A DNA stretch of 28,417 nt from an uncultured Bdellovibrio sp. (GTDB lineage: Bacteria; Bdellovibrionota; Bdellovibrionia; Bdellovibrionales; Bdellovibrionaceae): NCBI RefSeq assembly GCF_946478835.1, contig NZ_CAMLDV010000031.1, forward strand, positions 1 through 28,417. Direction: 5' to 3'. The first letter of the stretch is position 1. The number at the start of each line of letters is the position of its first letter. Positions 1-6,720 of the stretch are shown here, one piece after another. A program made the translations under genes and the position numbers. The notes below the pieces were generated by a model, which saw nothing but the letters and a program-made list of their open reading frames with translations, was not told where the DNA came from and searched no databases.

Positions 1-33
1 AATTCGAGCCCGGATATCCTTTAAGCTAGCCAT
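1..33 (-). CDS. atpG: ATP synthase gamma subunit, first 11 codons (partial)
   Basis: Only the N-terminus is inside the window. Reading the minus strand from the ATG at 33-31 gives MASLKDIRARI, the usual opening of the F1 gamma subunit, whose N-terminal helix forms part of the central rotor stalk. The start lies 11 bases beyond the atpA stop, which fits the standard alpha-gamma gene order. The rest of the gene lies beyond the left edge of the window. The identification rests on 11 residues plus position, and the two agree well. Confidence 0.8.
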   Translation of the reverse strand, partial: MASLKDIRARI

Positions 34-44
34 TTAGCACCAAA

Positions 45-1571
45 TTACTTCTTAGTAGAAGGTTGGAATACAGCTTTAAACTCTTCAAGAGCCGCCAAAA
101 GCGCCTTTTTAGTATCGTCAGCAATCGCTTTTTTCTCAGAAATAGTTTTAAGAATTTCAGAGTGCTTGTTCTTCAAGAACTCGATCATTTCTTTTTCGTA
201 TTTCTTAACGTCTGTCTCTGGGTAAGCATCAACAAAACCGTTAGAAGCTGCGAAGATCATCGCGATTTGCTCTTCAACTTTTACAGGAGAGTATTGACCT
301 TGTTTAAGAACTTCAACCAAACGACGACCACGCGCCAACTGTTGTTGAGTTGCTTTATCCAAGTCAGAAGCAAACGCTGCGAAAGCTTCCATCGCGCGGA
401 ACTGAGCAAGTTCAAGTTTCATTGAACCGGCAACTTGTTTCATCGCTTTGATTTGAGCTGCACCACCTACGCGCGATACTGATTTACCTACAGAGATCGC
501 TGGACGGATACCTTTATAGAACAAGTCTGATTCAAGGAAGATCTGACCGTCAGTAATAGAGATCACGTTTGTAGGGATGTAAGCAGAGATATCACCCGCT
601 TGAGTCTCGATGATTGGAAGGGCCGTCAATGAACCGCCACCTTTATCAGCAGACAATTTAGATGCACGCTCTAGCAAACGGCTGTGAAGATAGAATACGT
701 CCCCTGGATACGCTTCACGTCCTGGAGGACGGCGAAGAAGCAAGGAAACTTGACGGTAAGCTTGAGCTTGTTTCGTCAAATCATCGTATACGATCAATGC
801 ATGTCTGCCAGTATCACGGAAGTATTCAGCCATAGCTGTTCCAGAGTATGCAGCCAAGAATTGAAGTGGAGCTGGGTCAGATGCATTCGCTGCGATAACA
901 GTTGTGTACTCAAGAGCACCAGCTGCACGCAATTTTTCAACTACTAGAGCTACAGTCGATTGTTTTTGACCGATAGCTACGTAGAAGCAATGAACGCCTT
1001 GACCTTTTTGATTGATGATAGTGTCAACCGCGATAGCAGTTTTACCAGTTTGACGGTCACCGATGATCAACTCACGTTGGCCACGACCGATTGGTACAAG
1101 AGCGTCGATCGCTTTGATACCTGTTTGAAGAGGTTCTTCAACTGGATGACGGTAAACGATACCAGGAGCTTTCAATTCAACGACGCGGCTGTGAGGAGTG
1201 TTGATAGCACCACGACCGTCGATTGCGTTTCCAAGAGCGTCAACTACGCGACCAAGAAGAGCTTCACCAACTGGAACTTGAACGATTTTCTTTGTTCTCT
1301 TAACAGTGTCGCCTTCTTTAATGTGACGGTCTTCACCGAAGATAACCACGCCCACGTGACCTTCTTCAAGGTTCAATACCATACCGAATACTTCGCCTGG
1401 GAACTCAACGAGCTCACCCGCCATTGCATTTTCAAGACCGTAAATACGGGCAACACCGTCCCCTACGGAAAGAACGCTTCCTGTTTCGCTTACTTCAATC
1501 TTTTTGTTGTATTGATTGATTTGTTCTTTGAGAACACGACTGATTTCGTCAGCACGAATTTGTGTTTCCAT
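45..1571 (-). CDS. atpA: ATP synthase F1 subunit alpha
   Basis: This is the non-catalytic nucleotide-binding subunit of the F1 head, 508 residues, normal for the family. It has an N-terminal beta-barrel segment with the pattern [11 protein letters not shown] near residue 36. The Walker A loop GDRQTGKT lies near residue 170, and a Walker-B-like stretch [11 protein letters not shown] near residue 262. The alpha signature [17 protein letters not shown], which carries the conserved arginine, lies near residue 360. The ATG start comes two bases after the atpH stop, and an AGGAGAG-type ribosome binding site lies inside the end of atpH. It belongs to the minus-strand operon b'-b-delta-alpha-gamma. 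Nothing is unusual in the protein. Confidence 0.98.
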   Translation of the reverse strand: METQIRADEISRVLKEQINQYNKKIEVSETGSVLSVGDGVARIYGLENAMAGELVEFPGEVFGMVLNLEEGHVGVVIFGEDRHIKEGDTVKRTKKIVQVPVGEALLGRVVDALGNAIDGRGAINTPHSRVVELKAPGIVYRHPVEEPLQTGIKAIDALVPIGRGQRELIIGDRQTGKTAIAVDTIINQKGQGVHCFYVAIGQKQSTVALVVEKLRAAGALEYTTVIAANASDPAPLQFLAAYSGTAMAEYFRDTGRHALIVYDDLTKQAQAYRQVSLLLRRPPGREAYPGDVFYLHSRLLERASKLSADKGGGSLTALPIIETQAGDISAYIPTNVISITDGQIFLESDLFYKGIRPAISVGKSVSRVGGAAQIKAMKQVAGSMKLELAQFRAMEAFAAFASDLDKATQQQLARGRRLVEVLKQGQYSPVKVEEQIAMIFAASNGFVDAYPETDVKKYEKEMIEFLKNKHSEILKTISEKKAIADDTKKALLAALEEFKAVFQPSTKK

Positions 1572-1573
1572 TG

Positions 1574-2119
1574 TTAGTTGGCTCTCCTGTTTAATTCTTC
1601 ATTCAATTTTTTCAAGTGCGTATCGATGCTGTCATCGAAAGTCCATCCGCCCACTTGAGCAACAACGCCGCCCAAAAGTTTCGGATCTTGTTCGTAAGTC
1701 AATACGATCTTCTTGTTTAAAACCTTATTGATCTTTTGTTCGATCTCTTTTTGCGCATCAGCTGACAGAGGCTGAGCAGAGCGAACCACTCCACGAGTTA
1801 CACCTTCTTCAAGATCCAAAAGATCTCTGAAAGCATGAGCAACTTGATCGAGGATTTCCAAACGACCTTTTTCACCAAGAAGAACCAATGTATTAAGAAC
1901 TTCTTCAGAAACCCCTTTACCAGTCAGAGCCGCTTTTACAGCCGCTACTTTTTGGTCTGGAGAAATCATTGGATTAGCAAAATAATTTTTTACAGAGGCA
2001 TCTTCAGAGAAACCTTTTGCAAGAGTTTGCAATTCAGCAAATGCTTTTGCGTGGATGCCTTTTTGTTTTGTTACAGCAAGAAGGGCCTTCGCGTATCTTT
2101 TAGAAACTTCACTTACCAT
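1574..2119 (-). CDS. atpH: ATP synthase F1 subunit delta
   Basis: This 181-residue protein joins the peripheral stalk (b subunits) to the top of the F1 alpha subunits. The N-terminal part, which opens with [11 protein letters not shown], is the helical bundle typical of delta/OSCP. The C-terminal part, with [24 protein letters not shown], has the conserved glycine pattern and closing helix of the family. The ATG at 2119 is preceded by a GGAG ribosome binding site that overlaps the end of atpF. The three-base gap to atpF and two-base gap to atpA indicate translational coupling. Confidence 0.96.
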   Translation of the reverse strand: MVSEVSKRYAKALLAVTKQKGIHAKAFAELQTLAKGFSEDASVKNYFANPMISPDQKVAAVKAALTGKGVSEEVLNTLVLLGEKGRLEILDQVAHAFRDLLDLEEGVTRGVVRSAQPLSADAQKEIEQKINKVLNKKIVLTYEQDPKLLGGVVAQVGGWTFDDSIDTHLKKLNEELNRRAN

Positions 2120-2122
2120 GGC

Positions 2123-2686
2123 CTACACTCCCACGTTGTTTACGAAATCTTTTTGAAGTTTTTGTTGATCAGCAGAGCCAAGATCTTTCGTCATCACGAT
2201 GCGAGCGGCTTCCATTGAGTCTTTCAAAAGTTGCGCGCGCAATTCTTTTTGTGCACGTTGAACTTCAAGCTTCGCCGTCAATTCAGCGTCTTCACGAATA
2301 CGTTTTGTCACGTCTTGAGCTTCATCCATGATTTGTTTTTTCATGTCTTCCGCGTGTGCATGAGCTTTCTTCAAAGCTTCTTCACGAGTGGCATCAAGAT
2401 TCGAAATCTTTTGTTTGATGTCGACGAATTCTTTTTCTGCTTGCTCACGAGCAAACGCTGATTTTTGAGCCGCTTCAAGGTAAGCCGCTTTTCTTCCAGA
2501 GAAGAAAGCAACGATGCTGTCTTTTGTGAAGTACACAAGACCAACAACAAGAATTGTTACGTTGATCAATTGATATAGAACAACTTTAGGAACACCGGCT
2601 TCACCGTGTGCAGCACCATGCTCACCACCTGCCGCCATCACAAGCGCAGGAGCCAAGATAATAAATAGATTCAAAAGCAACTTCAT
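2123..2686 (-). CDS. atpF: ATP synthase Fo subunit b, with N-terminal signal-peptide-like segment
   Basis: This is a peripheral-stalk b subunit of 187 residues. After a hydrophobic start (residues 4-18) ending in VMAAG, which looks like a cleavable signal peptide, there is a short His/Gly/Ala-rich stretch (residues 19-32). The usual b-type membrane helix follows (about 38-56), then a long charged coiled coil to about residue 165. A typical b subunit starts directly with the membrane helix, so the extra leader is notable. It could be a real signal peptide or a second membrane helix. It lies 11 bases downstream of a second b-type gene; together they would form a b/b' heterodimer. Confidence 0.92.
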   Translation of the reverse strand: MKLLLNLFIILAPALVMAAGGEHGAAHGEAGVPKVVLYQLINVTILVVGLVYFTKDSIVAFFSGRKAAYLEAAQKSAFAREQAEKEFVDIKQKISNLDATREEALKKAHAHAEDMKKQIMDEAQDVTKRIREDAELTAKLEVQRAQKELRAQLLKDSMEAARIVMTKDLGSADQQKLQKDFVNNVGV

Positions 2687-2697
2687 GTCTTACTCTC

Positions 2698-3129
2698 TTA
2701 TTTTAACAACTTAGTTGTGATCGCCATTGCAACTGCATTTGTTTGAGATTTCAAATCAGCAGATGCTGCTTGAACTGCAGAAGTGATTTTTGTGCGATTG
2801 TCTTGAACAAGTTTCTCAGCCTCAGTGCGAGCCTTAGAAACCATCGCTTCATAATCTTTATTAGCTTGAGACTTTGCAGTATCAACAACCGTTTTAATTT
2901 GGCTGTTGAGTTCACGAGTTTTAACCTCGTATTCACTGTGCAACTCTACGGATTTATTTTGATATTCAAGAGCGAGATCTTCGCCCCCTTTAGTTCTTCT
3001 TTGTCTCTCATCGAGTGCATGCGCATATGGTGCGAATACAACTTTGCTCAAAAAGATCAAAGCGATAGCAAATAGTACGAACTGAAAGGCTGCGGTGGTA
3101 TTAATACCTAATTGTCCAAAAATGTCCAT
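2698..3129 (-). CDS. atpF': ATP synthase Fo subunit b' (second b-type subunit)
   Basis: This 143-residue protein starts with a short luminal segment and one membrane helix (about residues 13-32, AAFQFVLFAIALIFLSKVVF). A long heptad-rich helix full of Glu, Lys, Gln and Ala follows up to the end. This is the layout of the b' (AtpF2-like) subunit found with b in photosynthetic and many other bacteria. It is shorter than the neighbouring b and lacks its signal-like leader. It is the first gene of the minus-strand atp operon; a promoter-like sequence lies just upstream at 3163-3191. Confidence 0.9.
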   Translation of the reverse strand: MDIFGQLGINTTAAFQFVLFAIALIFLSKVVFAPYAHALDERQRRTKGGEDLALEYQNKSVELHSEYEVKTRELNSQIKTVVDTAKSQANKDYEAMVSKARTEAEKLVQDNRTKITSAVQAASADLKSQTNAVAMAITTKLLK

Positions 3130-3162
3130 TTAGTTGAAATCCCTACTAGTTTTTGAGCTTCG

Positions 3163-3191
3163 GATTTACCTGCTGGGCAATGGACGGTCAA
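3163..3191 (-). promoter_or_regulatory. Candidate sigma70-type promoter of the minus-strand atp operon
   Basis: On the minus strand there is a TTGACC -35-like hexamer (3191-3186), a 17-base spacer and a TAAATC -10-like hexamer (3168-3163). These lie about 35 bases upstream of the b' start codon, in the 91-base gap after the bactofilin gene. The -35 is good and the -10 is mediocre. No terminator was seen between the bactofilin gene and this point, so read-through from parAB is also possible. Confidence 0.4.
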
Positions 3192-3220
3192 GGCGAATTT
3201 CTAGTTGATAATGTTGCTGC

Positions 3221-3586
3221 CTAAGACTTAGGCATGTAGGACGCACCCTCGAAGACAACTCCTTCATCGATACGTAAACTAGGAGATGTTACTGTGCCTT
3301 TAAACACAGCAGGTGGGTGCATGATAACTCTGCGGCGGGCAAAGAGATTTCCCTCAACCCGGCCGGAAATAACAATAGTATCGGCTTCAATTTGGGCGGT
3401 CACAGACGCACCCTCATTGATAACGATGGTATCCTTAGTAAAGATTTCCCCCTTAAAGTCTCCGCCGATTTGCACGGTGCCTTCGAAGCTGAGCTTTCCT
3501 TCGAAATGCGTCCCCTGGTCAAGAATCGCTGTGACATGACCAGAGAGGAGATCTTCTTGTAATGAGGGAGGAAATGCTACTGCCAT
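3221..3586 (-). CDS. Bactofilin family cytoskeletal protein
   Basis: This 121-residue protein has the short, glycine- and valine-rich beta-helix repeats of bactofilins (DUF583): GTHFEGKLSFEGTVQIGGDFKGEI, VNEGASVTAQIEADTIVISGRVEGNL, and VFKGTVTSPSLRIDEGVVFEG. Bactofilins polymerise without nucleotide into filaments and act as membrane-linked scaffolds. The ATG lies inside the last codons of parB (10-base overlap). Its only ribosome-binding-like sequence, AAGAAGG, directly abuts the ATG, so translation probably depends on coupling to parB. Upstream in-frame starts are blocked by a stop. Linkage to parAB suggests a role in positioning the segregation machinery, as reported for bactofilins in Myxococcus; here that is inference. 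Confidence 0.9.
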   Translation of the reverse strand: MAVAFPPSLQEDLLSGHVTAILDQGTHFEGKLSFEGTVQIGGDFKGEIFTKDTIVINEGASVTAQIEADTIVISGRVEGNLFARRRVIMHPPAVFKGTVTSPSLRIDEGVVFEGASYMPKS

Positions 3587-4590
3587 CCTTCTTTAAGCCT
3601 ATCTACTAAATTAGTAAGTTCATCGTCTGAATAGAAATGAATACTGATCTTACCCTTTGAATTGGAATAATCAATGTTCACTTTGGTGCCGAGCATTTTT
3701 TGAAGCTCATCGCTTAGACCTGAGATCAGGCGTTGAGTGACATTCGAGTCAAAGCCCGCTGCTTCCTCTTCTTTATCGTCTTGACCTTTTACAACGGCCT
3801 GCACCATTTTTTCGAGTTTACGAACAGCAATCTTTTCGTTGATCACTTTTTTCGCGAACTCGATTTGTTTCTTCGGTTCAGGCAAAGCCAAAAGAACTTT
3901 TGCATGACCTACAGACAATTCGTTTCCAGAAATCATTTCTTTGATTTCGTTCGGCAAAGAAAGAAGACGAACAGCATTCGCCACTGTCGCACGATCCTTA
4001 CCTACTTTTTCAGCCACTTGCTGTTGCGACAATTTGAACTCAGAAATAAGGCGTGAATAACCTTCTGCCTCTTCAATCGGATTCAAATCTTCACGTTGAA
4101 TATTCTCAACAATAGCAAGTTCCAACGCTTGTTTGTCATCGTAACTCTTAAGGATAACTGGAACTTCATGAAGGCCGGCAAGCTGAGCTGCTCTCCAACG
4201 ACGTTCACCGGCTACGATTTCTAATTTTCCAGAAGTCGTACGACGAGCCACGATCGGCTGAAGAATTCCGTTCTCTTTAATAGACTGAGCCAGCTCTTGA
4301 AGAGGCTCTTTATCAAATTGACGGCGCGGCTGGTATTGGCCCGGAGAAAGCTTATCGATTCCTACTTTCCAGATTTTGCTCTCAGGGTCTACGGGAGGGG
4401 CGACGGGTGTCGCTTGTTGAGAGCTCGCTGAAACAGTAGGAGCCGATGCTGTATTAACATTATTATTAGTTGCTGCTTGTGAAGGAGCTTTCGTAGGAAT
4501 TTCCGTCGGAGCTGGTCCACCCAAAAGCGAACCCAATCCACGGCCAAGACCTTTCTTTTTGTTCGAAGATTCAACAGCAAAATCAGACAT
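3577..4590 (-). CDS. parB: Chromosome partitioning protein ParB
   Basis: This is a 337-residue CTP-dependent DNA clamp that loads at parS and spreads. The N-terminus has the ParA-stimulating motif KGLGRGLGSLLG (residues 13-24), followed by a low-complexity Thr/Ala/Pro/Ser linker to about residue 68. The ParB/Srx domain contains YQPRRQFDKEPLQELAQSI and the CTP-pocket motif GERRWRAAQ. A helix-turn-helix follows (SQQQVAEKVGKDRATVANAVRLL), then a C-terminal dimerisation segment. The start ATG overlaps the parA stop by 8 bases, and GGGGAAG just upstream serves as ribosome binding site. Two perfect parS sites are found about 1 kb away, beyond parA. Confidence 0.97.
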   Translation of the reverse strand: MSDFAVESSNKKKGLGRGLGSLLGGPAPTEIPTKAPSQAATNNNVNTASAPTVSASSQQATPVAPPVDPESKIWKVGIDKLSPGQYQPRRQFDKEPLQELAQSIKENGILQPIVARRTTSGKLEIVAGERRWRAAQLAGLHEVPVILKSYDDKQALELAIVENIQREDLNPIEEAEGYSRLISEFKLSQQQVAEKVGKDRATVANAVRLLSLPNEIKEMISGNELSVGHAKVLLALPEPKKQIEFAKKVINEKIAVRKLEKMVQAVVKGQDDKEEEAAGFDSNVTQRLISGLSDELQKMLGTKVNIDYSNSKGKISIHFYSDDELTNLVDRLKEGWQ

Positions 4591-5416
4591 TTACTTCCCC
4601 TTCATAAGCGCTTTGTTGTGTCTGCGGAGCCGCTTCCGTCGTTGTTTTTTGCTCTGAACGAGCCACAACTTCTTTTGCTAGCTCCAAGTATCTAACCGCG
4701 CCAACGGATTTGCTGTCGTATTCGAGGATGGATTGACCGTGGCTTGGTGCCTCACTGAGGCGTACATTTCTTGGAATGATGGCGTTAAAAACTTTATCGC
4801 CAAAATGATTTTTAATCTCAGTCACAACTTGGTGGCTGAGGTTGTTACGAACGTCAAACATCGTAAGAACGATTCCTTCAATATGTAATTGAGGATTCAA
4901 ATTCTTTTTGATGAGCCCTGCTGTATTGAGCAACTGACTCAAACCTTCAAGGGCATAGTATTCACATTGAAGAGGCACAAGGAAACTGTCCGCCGCATTC
5001 AATGCATTCAAAGTCAAAAGACCCAAAGATGGAGGGCAATCAATCAATACGAAATCATATTGATCAGCCACCGTTGCAATCGCCTGTTTAAGACGATATT
5101 CACGCTGCGGCATATCAACAAGCTCAATCTCTGCACCAACAAGGTCAGGATTCGCTGTCGAAATTTTTAGGTTTGGATTCGCCGTATTTTGAGTAGCCTC
5201 GGCCAATGTTTTTTCGCCGATGAGTACGTGGTAGCTATTCGAGTCTTGGCTTTCATATCTTTTGATACCCAAGCCGCTTGAAGCGTTACCTTGAGGATCC
5301 ATATCGATCAAAAGAACTCTTTTTCCGAGAGTAGCCAGCGCTGAGGAGAGGTTTACAGACGTCGTTGTCTTACCAACACCACCTTTTTGGTTAGCTATGC
5401 AGATCGTTTTTGCCAT
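4583..5416 (-). CDS. parA: Chromosome partitioning ATPase ParA
   Basis: This is a deviant-Walker ATPase that moves ParB-parS complexes over the nucleoid. The first residues MAKTICIANQKGGVGKTT hold the P-loop KGGVGKTT. Switch motifs follow as LIDMDPQGNASSGLG and DFVLIDCPPSLGLLTLNAL. The start at 5416 is preferred because AGGAGG lies five bases upstream and because family members start right before this strand. An in-frame upstream ATG at 5464 would add 16 unlikely residues. With the 5416 start the protein has 277 residues, normal for chromosomal ParA. The C-terminus is a polar tail (about residues 254-277). It is the first gene of parA-parB-bactofilin. Confidence 0.97.
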   Translation of the reverse strand: MAKTICIANQKGGVGKTTTSVNLSSALATLGKRVLLIDMDPQGNASSGLGIKRYESQDSNSYHVLIGEKTLAEATQNTANPNLKISTANPDLVGAEIELVDMPQREYRLKQAIATVADQYDFVLIDCPPSLGLLTLNALNAADSFLVPLQCEYYALEGLSQLLNTAGLIKKNLNPQLHIEGIVLTMFDVRNNLSHQVVTEIKNHFGDKVFNAIIPRNVRLSEAPSHGQSILEYDSKSVGAVRYLELAKEVVARSEQKTTTEAAPQTQQSAYEGEVNV

Positions 5417-5518
5417 TTTTCCTCCTTGAGATTCAAAATTCTGCCTTTTTCGAAAAACTTGCAAGAATAAAGACTAGTTTTTCGCGCCACACCTTATGTT
5501 TTTCTCTCAATTTGCCGA

Positions 5519-5534
5519 TGTTCCACGTGGAACA
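5519..5534. promoter_or_regulatory. parS site 1
   Basis: The sequence TGTTCCACGTGGAACA is a perfect 16-bp palindrome and matches the broadly conserved bacterial parS consensus. It lies between parA and the divergent lipoprotein gene. Its right half-site supplies the only purine-rich ribosome-binding-like bases (GTGGAAC) before the lipoprotein ATG at 5538. Identity with the site at 6039 and closeness to parB make the call strong. Confidence 0.95.
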
Positions 5535-5537
5535 ACT

Positions 5538-6038
5538 ATGTTTAGAAGACTACTCAGCGTAACCATCATTCTTTTTGCACTCACAGCATGTAACAAGCCC
5601 GATCCACATCCGGAGCTAAAAGATCCTATTTATTCTGATCTAACAGCTTCACTTGCAGCGACTTCTTCAGCCCTTGAGAATGAAAAGAAAACTCTCGCGG
5701 GTCACGAGCAGACTTTAAAAGATGTCGTTCCTCAAACAGGACAAATCAAATACGCACAAAAGCGTGTCGATGAATCAAAAGCCAAAATCATTCGCCTCGA
5801 ACAAGAAAAACAGTATTTAGAACTGAAAATTGAAGCCCGTAAAAAGCTATCTAAGAAATCCTATATGCAGGCCTTCAAAAAGGGCGAAACATGGCCCGAT
5901 CCCAAAGAGTGGGAGTCCTATCAGACCGAAAAAAAGCTCCGAAATGCCAAAAAAGCCTGGGATGTTAAAGAACGCATGAAAGAAACAGGTTTTGGGCAAG
6001 AAAAAACCCCCGCACCGCCGGCCGGGGGTCATGAATGA
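5538..6038 (+). CDS. Small predicted lipoprotein with coiled coil, flanked by parS
   Basis: This is the only plus-strand gene left of the origin. From ATG 5538 it encodes 166 residues. Residues 1-17 are a signal sequence ending in the lipobox LTAC, with the lipidated cysteine at 18. The rest is very charged, with a helical, coiled-coil-like middle (about residues 38-105, rich in Glu, Lys, Gln and Ala) and a Pro-rich end. I do not recognise the family. An upstream ATG at 5496 would run through parS 1 and spoil the signal peptide, so 5538 is preferred even though its ribosome binding site is weak and lies inside parS. The last codons overlap a terminator for the opposite strand. No function can be assigned beyond a likely inner- or outer-membrane lipoprotein. 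Confidence 0.75.
   Translation: MFRRLLSVTIILFALTACNKPDPHPELKDPIYSDLTASLAATSSALENEKKTLAGHEQTLKDVVPQTGQIKYAQKRVDESKAKIIRLEQEKQYLELKIEARKKLSKKSYMQAFKKGETWPDPKEWESYQTEKKLRNAKKAWDVKERMKETGFGQEKTPAPPAGGHE
6001..6028 (-). terminator. Rho-independent terminator after rsmG, inside the lipoprotein gene
   Basis: On the minus strand a GC-rich stem CCCCCG/CGGGGG (6028-6023 with 6012-6007) and a 10-base loop are followed at once by six T (6006-6001). The rsmG stop is at 6055, so this ends the mnmE-mnmG-rsmG transcript. On the plus strand the same bases encode the C-terminal end of the lipoprotein. Confidence 0.85.
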
Positions 6039-6054
6039 TGTTCCACGTGGAACA
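6039..6054. promoter_or_regulatory. parS site 2
   Basis: This is a second copy of TGTTCCACGTGGAACA, identical to site 1 over all 16 bases. It sits exactly between the lipoprotein stop (6038) and the rsmG stop (6055), filling the whole gap. The two sites are 520 bases apart and bracket the lipoprotein gene. Confidence 0.95.
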
Positions 6055-6720
6055 TTAGGCAATTTTGTCTGTTTTCACTACCGCAAACTTCACAGCACCC
6101 ACAGGAAGTTTGTATTCCCCCACAAGCGAAGGGCTCCAAATAGAACAAAGCTGTGTCGGAATCTCTCCTACTTCAATGCCCCACTCTTCTCCCTTAAGAT
6201 GATAGAAAATACCACCTTTAGCGACAGTCTTGCGTGCAAGCATAATCGCCTTGGAGATGGAAGCAAGTCCTCGAGCCATCACAAATTTAAGTGAACCGTC
6301 AGGAAAAGCATCGGCATTTTTATTTTCGACAGTCACATTCTTAAGATCGAGGATTCCTGCCATATGACGGAGGAACTCGCACTTCTTCTGATCGACTTCG
6401 ACTAAAACCACCTGCACTTGCGGATATAGAATGGCGAAAACCAAACCCGGAAATCCATTGCCGCTTCCAAGATCGTAAATCTTGTCGATAGAAGGATTTG
6501 ATTTGTAAATCGTGCGAGAAGCCAGAATCGAATCCGCAAAGTGAAGGGCATCAGCCACAAAAACAGTTTTTGGGGTGATGAGATTCACTGTGCGGTTAAA
6601 TTTGATCAAATCTTCGTGATAGGTCTTAAGTCGAGTCTTGACCTCAGGACTTAGATCCGGGAACCACTCATCAATGCGGTAGAATATTATCGGCGCTTCC
6701 TGTTCCTTGTTGTCCTTCAA
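6055..6720 (-). CDS. rsmG: 16S rRNA (guanine-N7) methyltransferase RsmG (GidB)
   Basis: RsmG methylates N7 of G527 (E. coli numbering) in 16S rRNA using S-adenosylmethionine. The SAM-binding glycine motif DLGSGNGFPGL lies at about residues 83-93, with VVLVEVDQKKCEFLR at the next strand and FVMARGLASISKA further on. The likely start is TTG at 6720, because AAGGAG lies seven bases upstream, inside the end of mnmG; the overlap with mnmG is 50 bases. This gives 221 residues, close to the usual size of just over 200. No ATG is available in the N-terminal region, so an unusual start is needed. It ends the mnmE-mnmG-rsmG operon. Confidence 0.95.
   Translation of the reverse strand: MKDNKEQEAPIIFYRIDEWFPDLSPEVKTRLKTYHEDLIKFNRTVNLITPKTVFVADALHFADSILASRTIYKSNPSIDKIYDLGSGNGFPGLVFAILYPQVQVVLVEVDQKKCEFLRHMAGILDLKNVTVENKNADAFPDGSLKFVMARGLASISKAIMLARKTVAKGGIFYHLKGEEWGIEVGEIPTQLCSIWSPSLVGEYKLPVGAVKFAVVKTDKIA

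Noticed and set aside
960..1577. Long plus-strand frame of 205 codons opposite atpA
   Set aside because: It is the complement of a highly conserved atpA gene, has no ribosome binding site and is rich in Phe, Thr and Asn as expected for a shadow frame.
5417..5464. Longer ParA N-terminus from an upstream ATG
   Set aside because: The 16 extra residues lie before the family's standard start, and AGGAGG sits right before the inner ATG.
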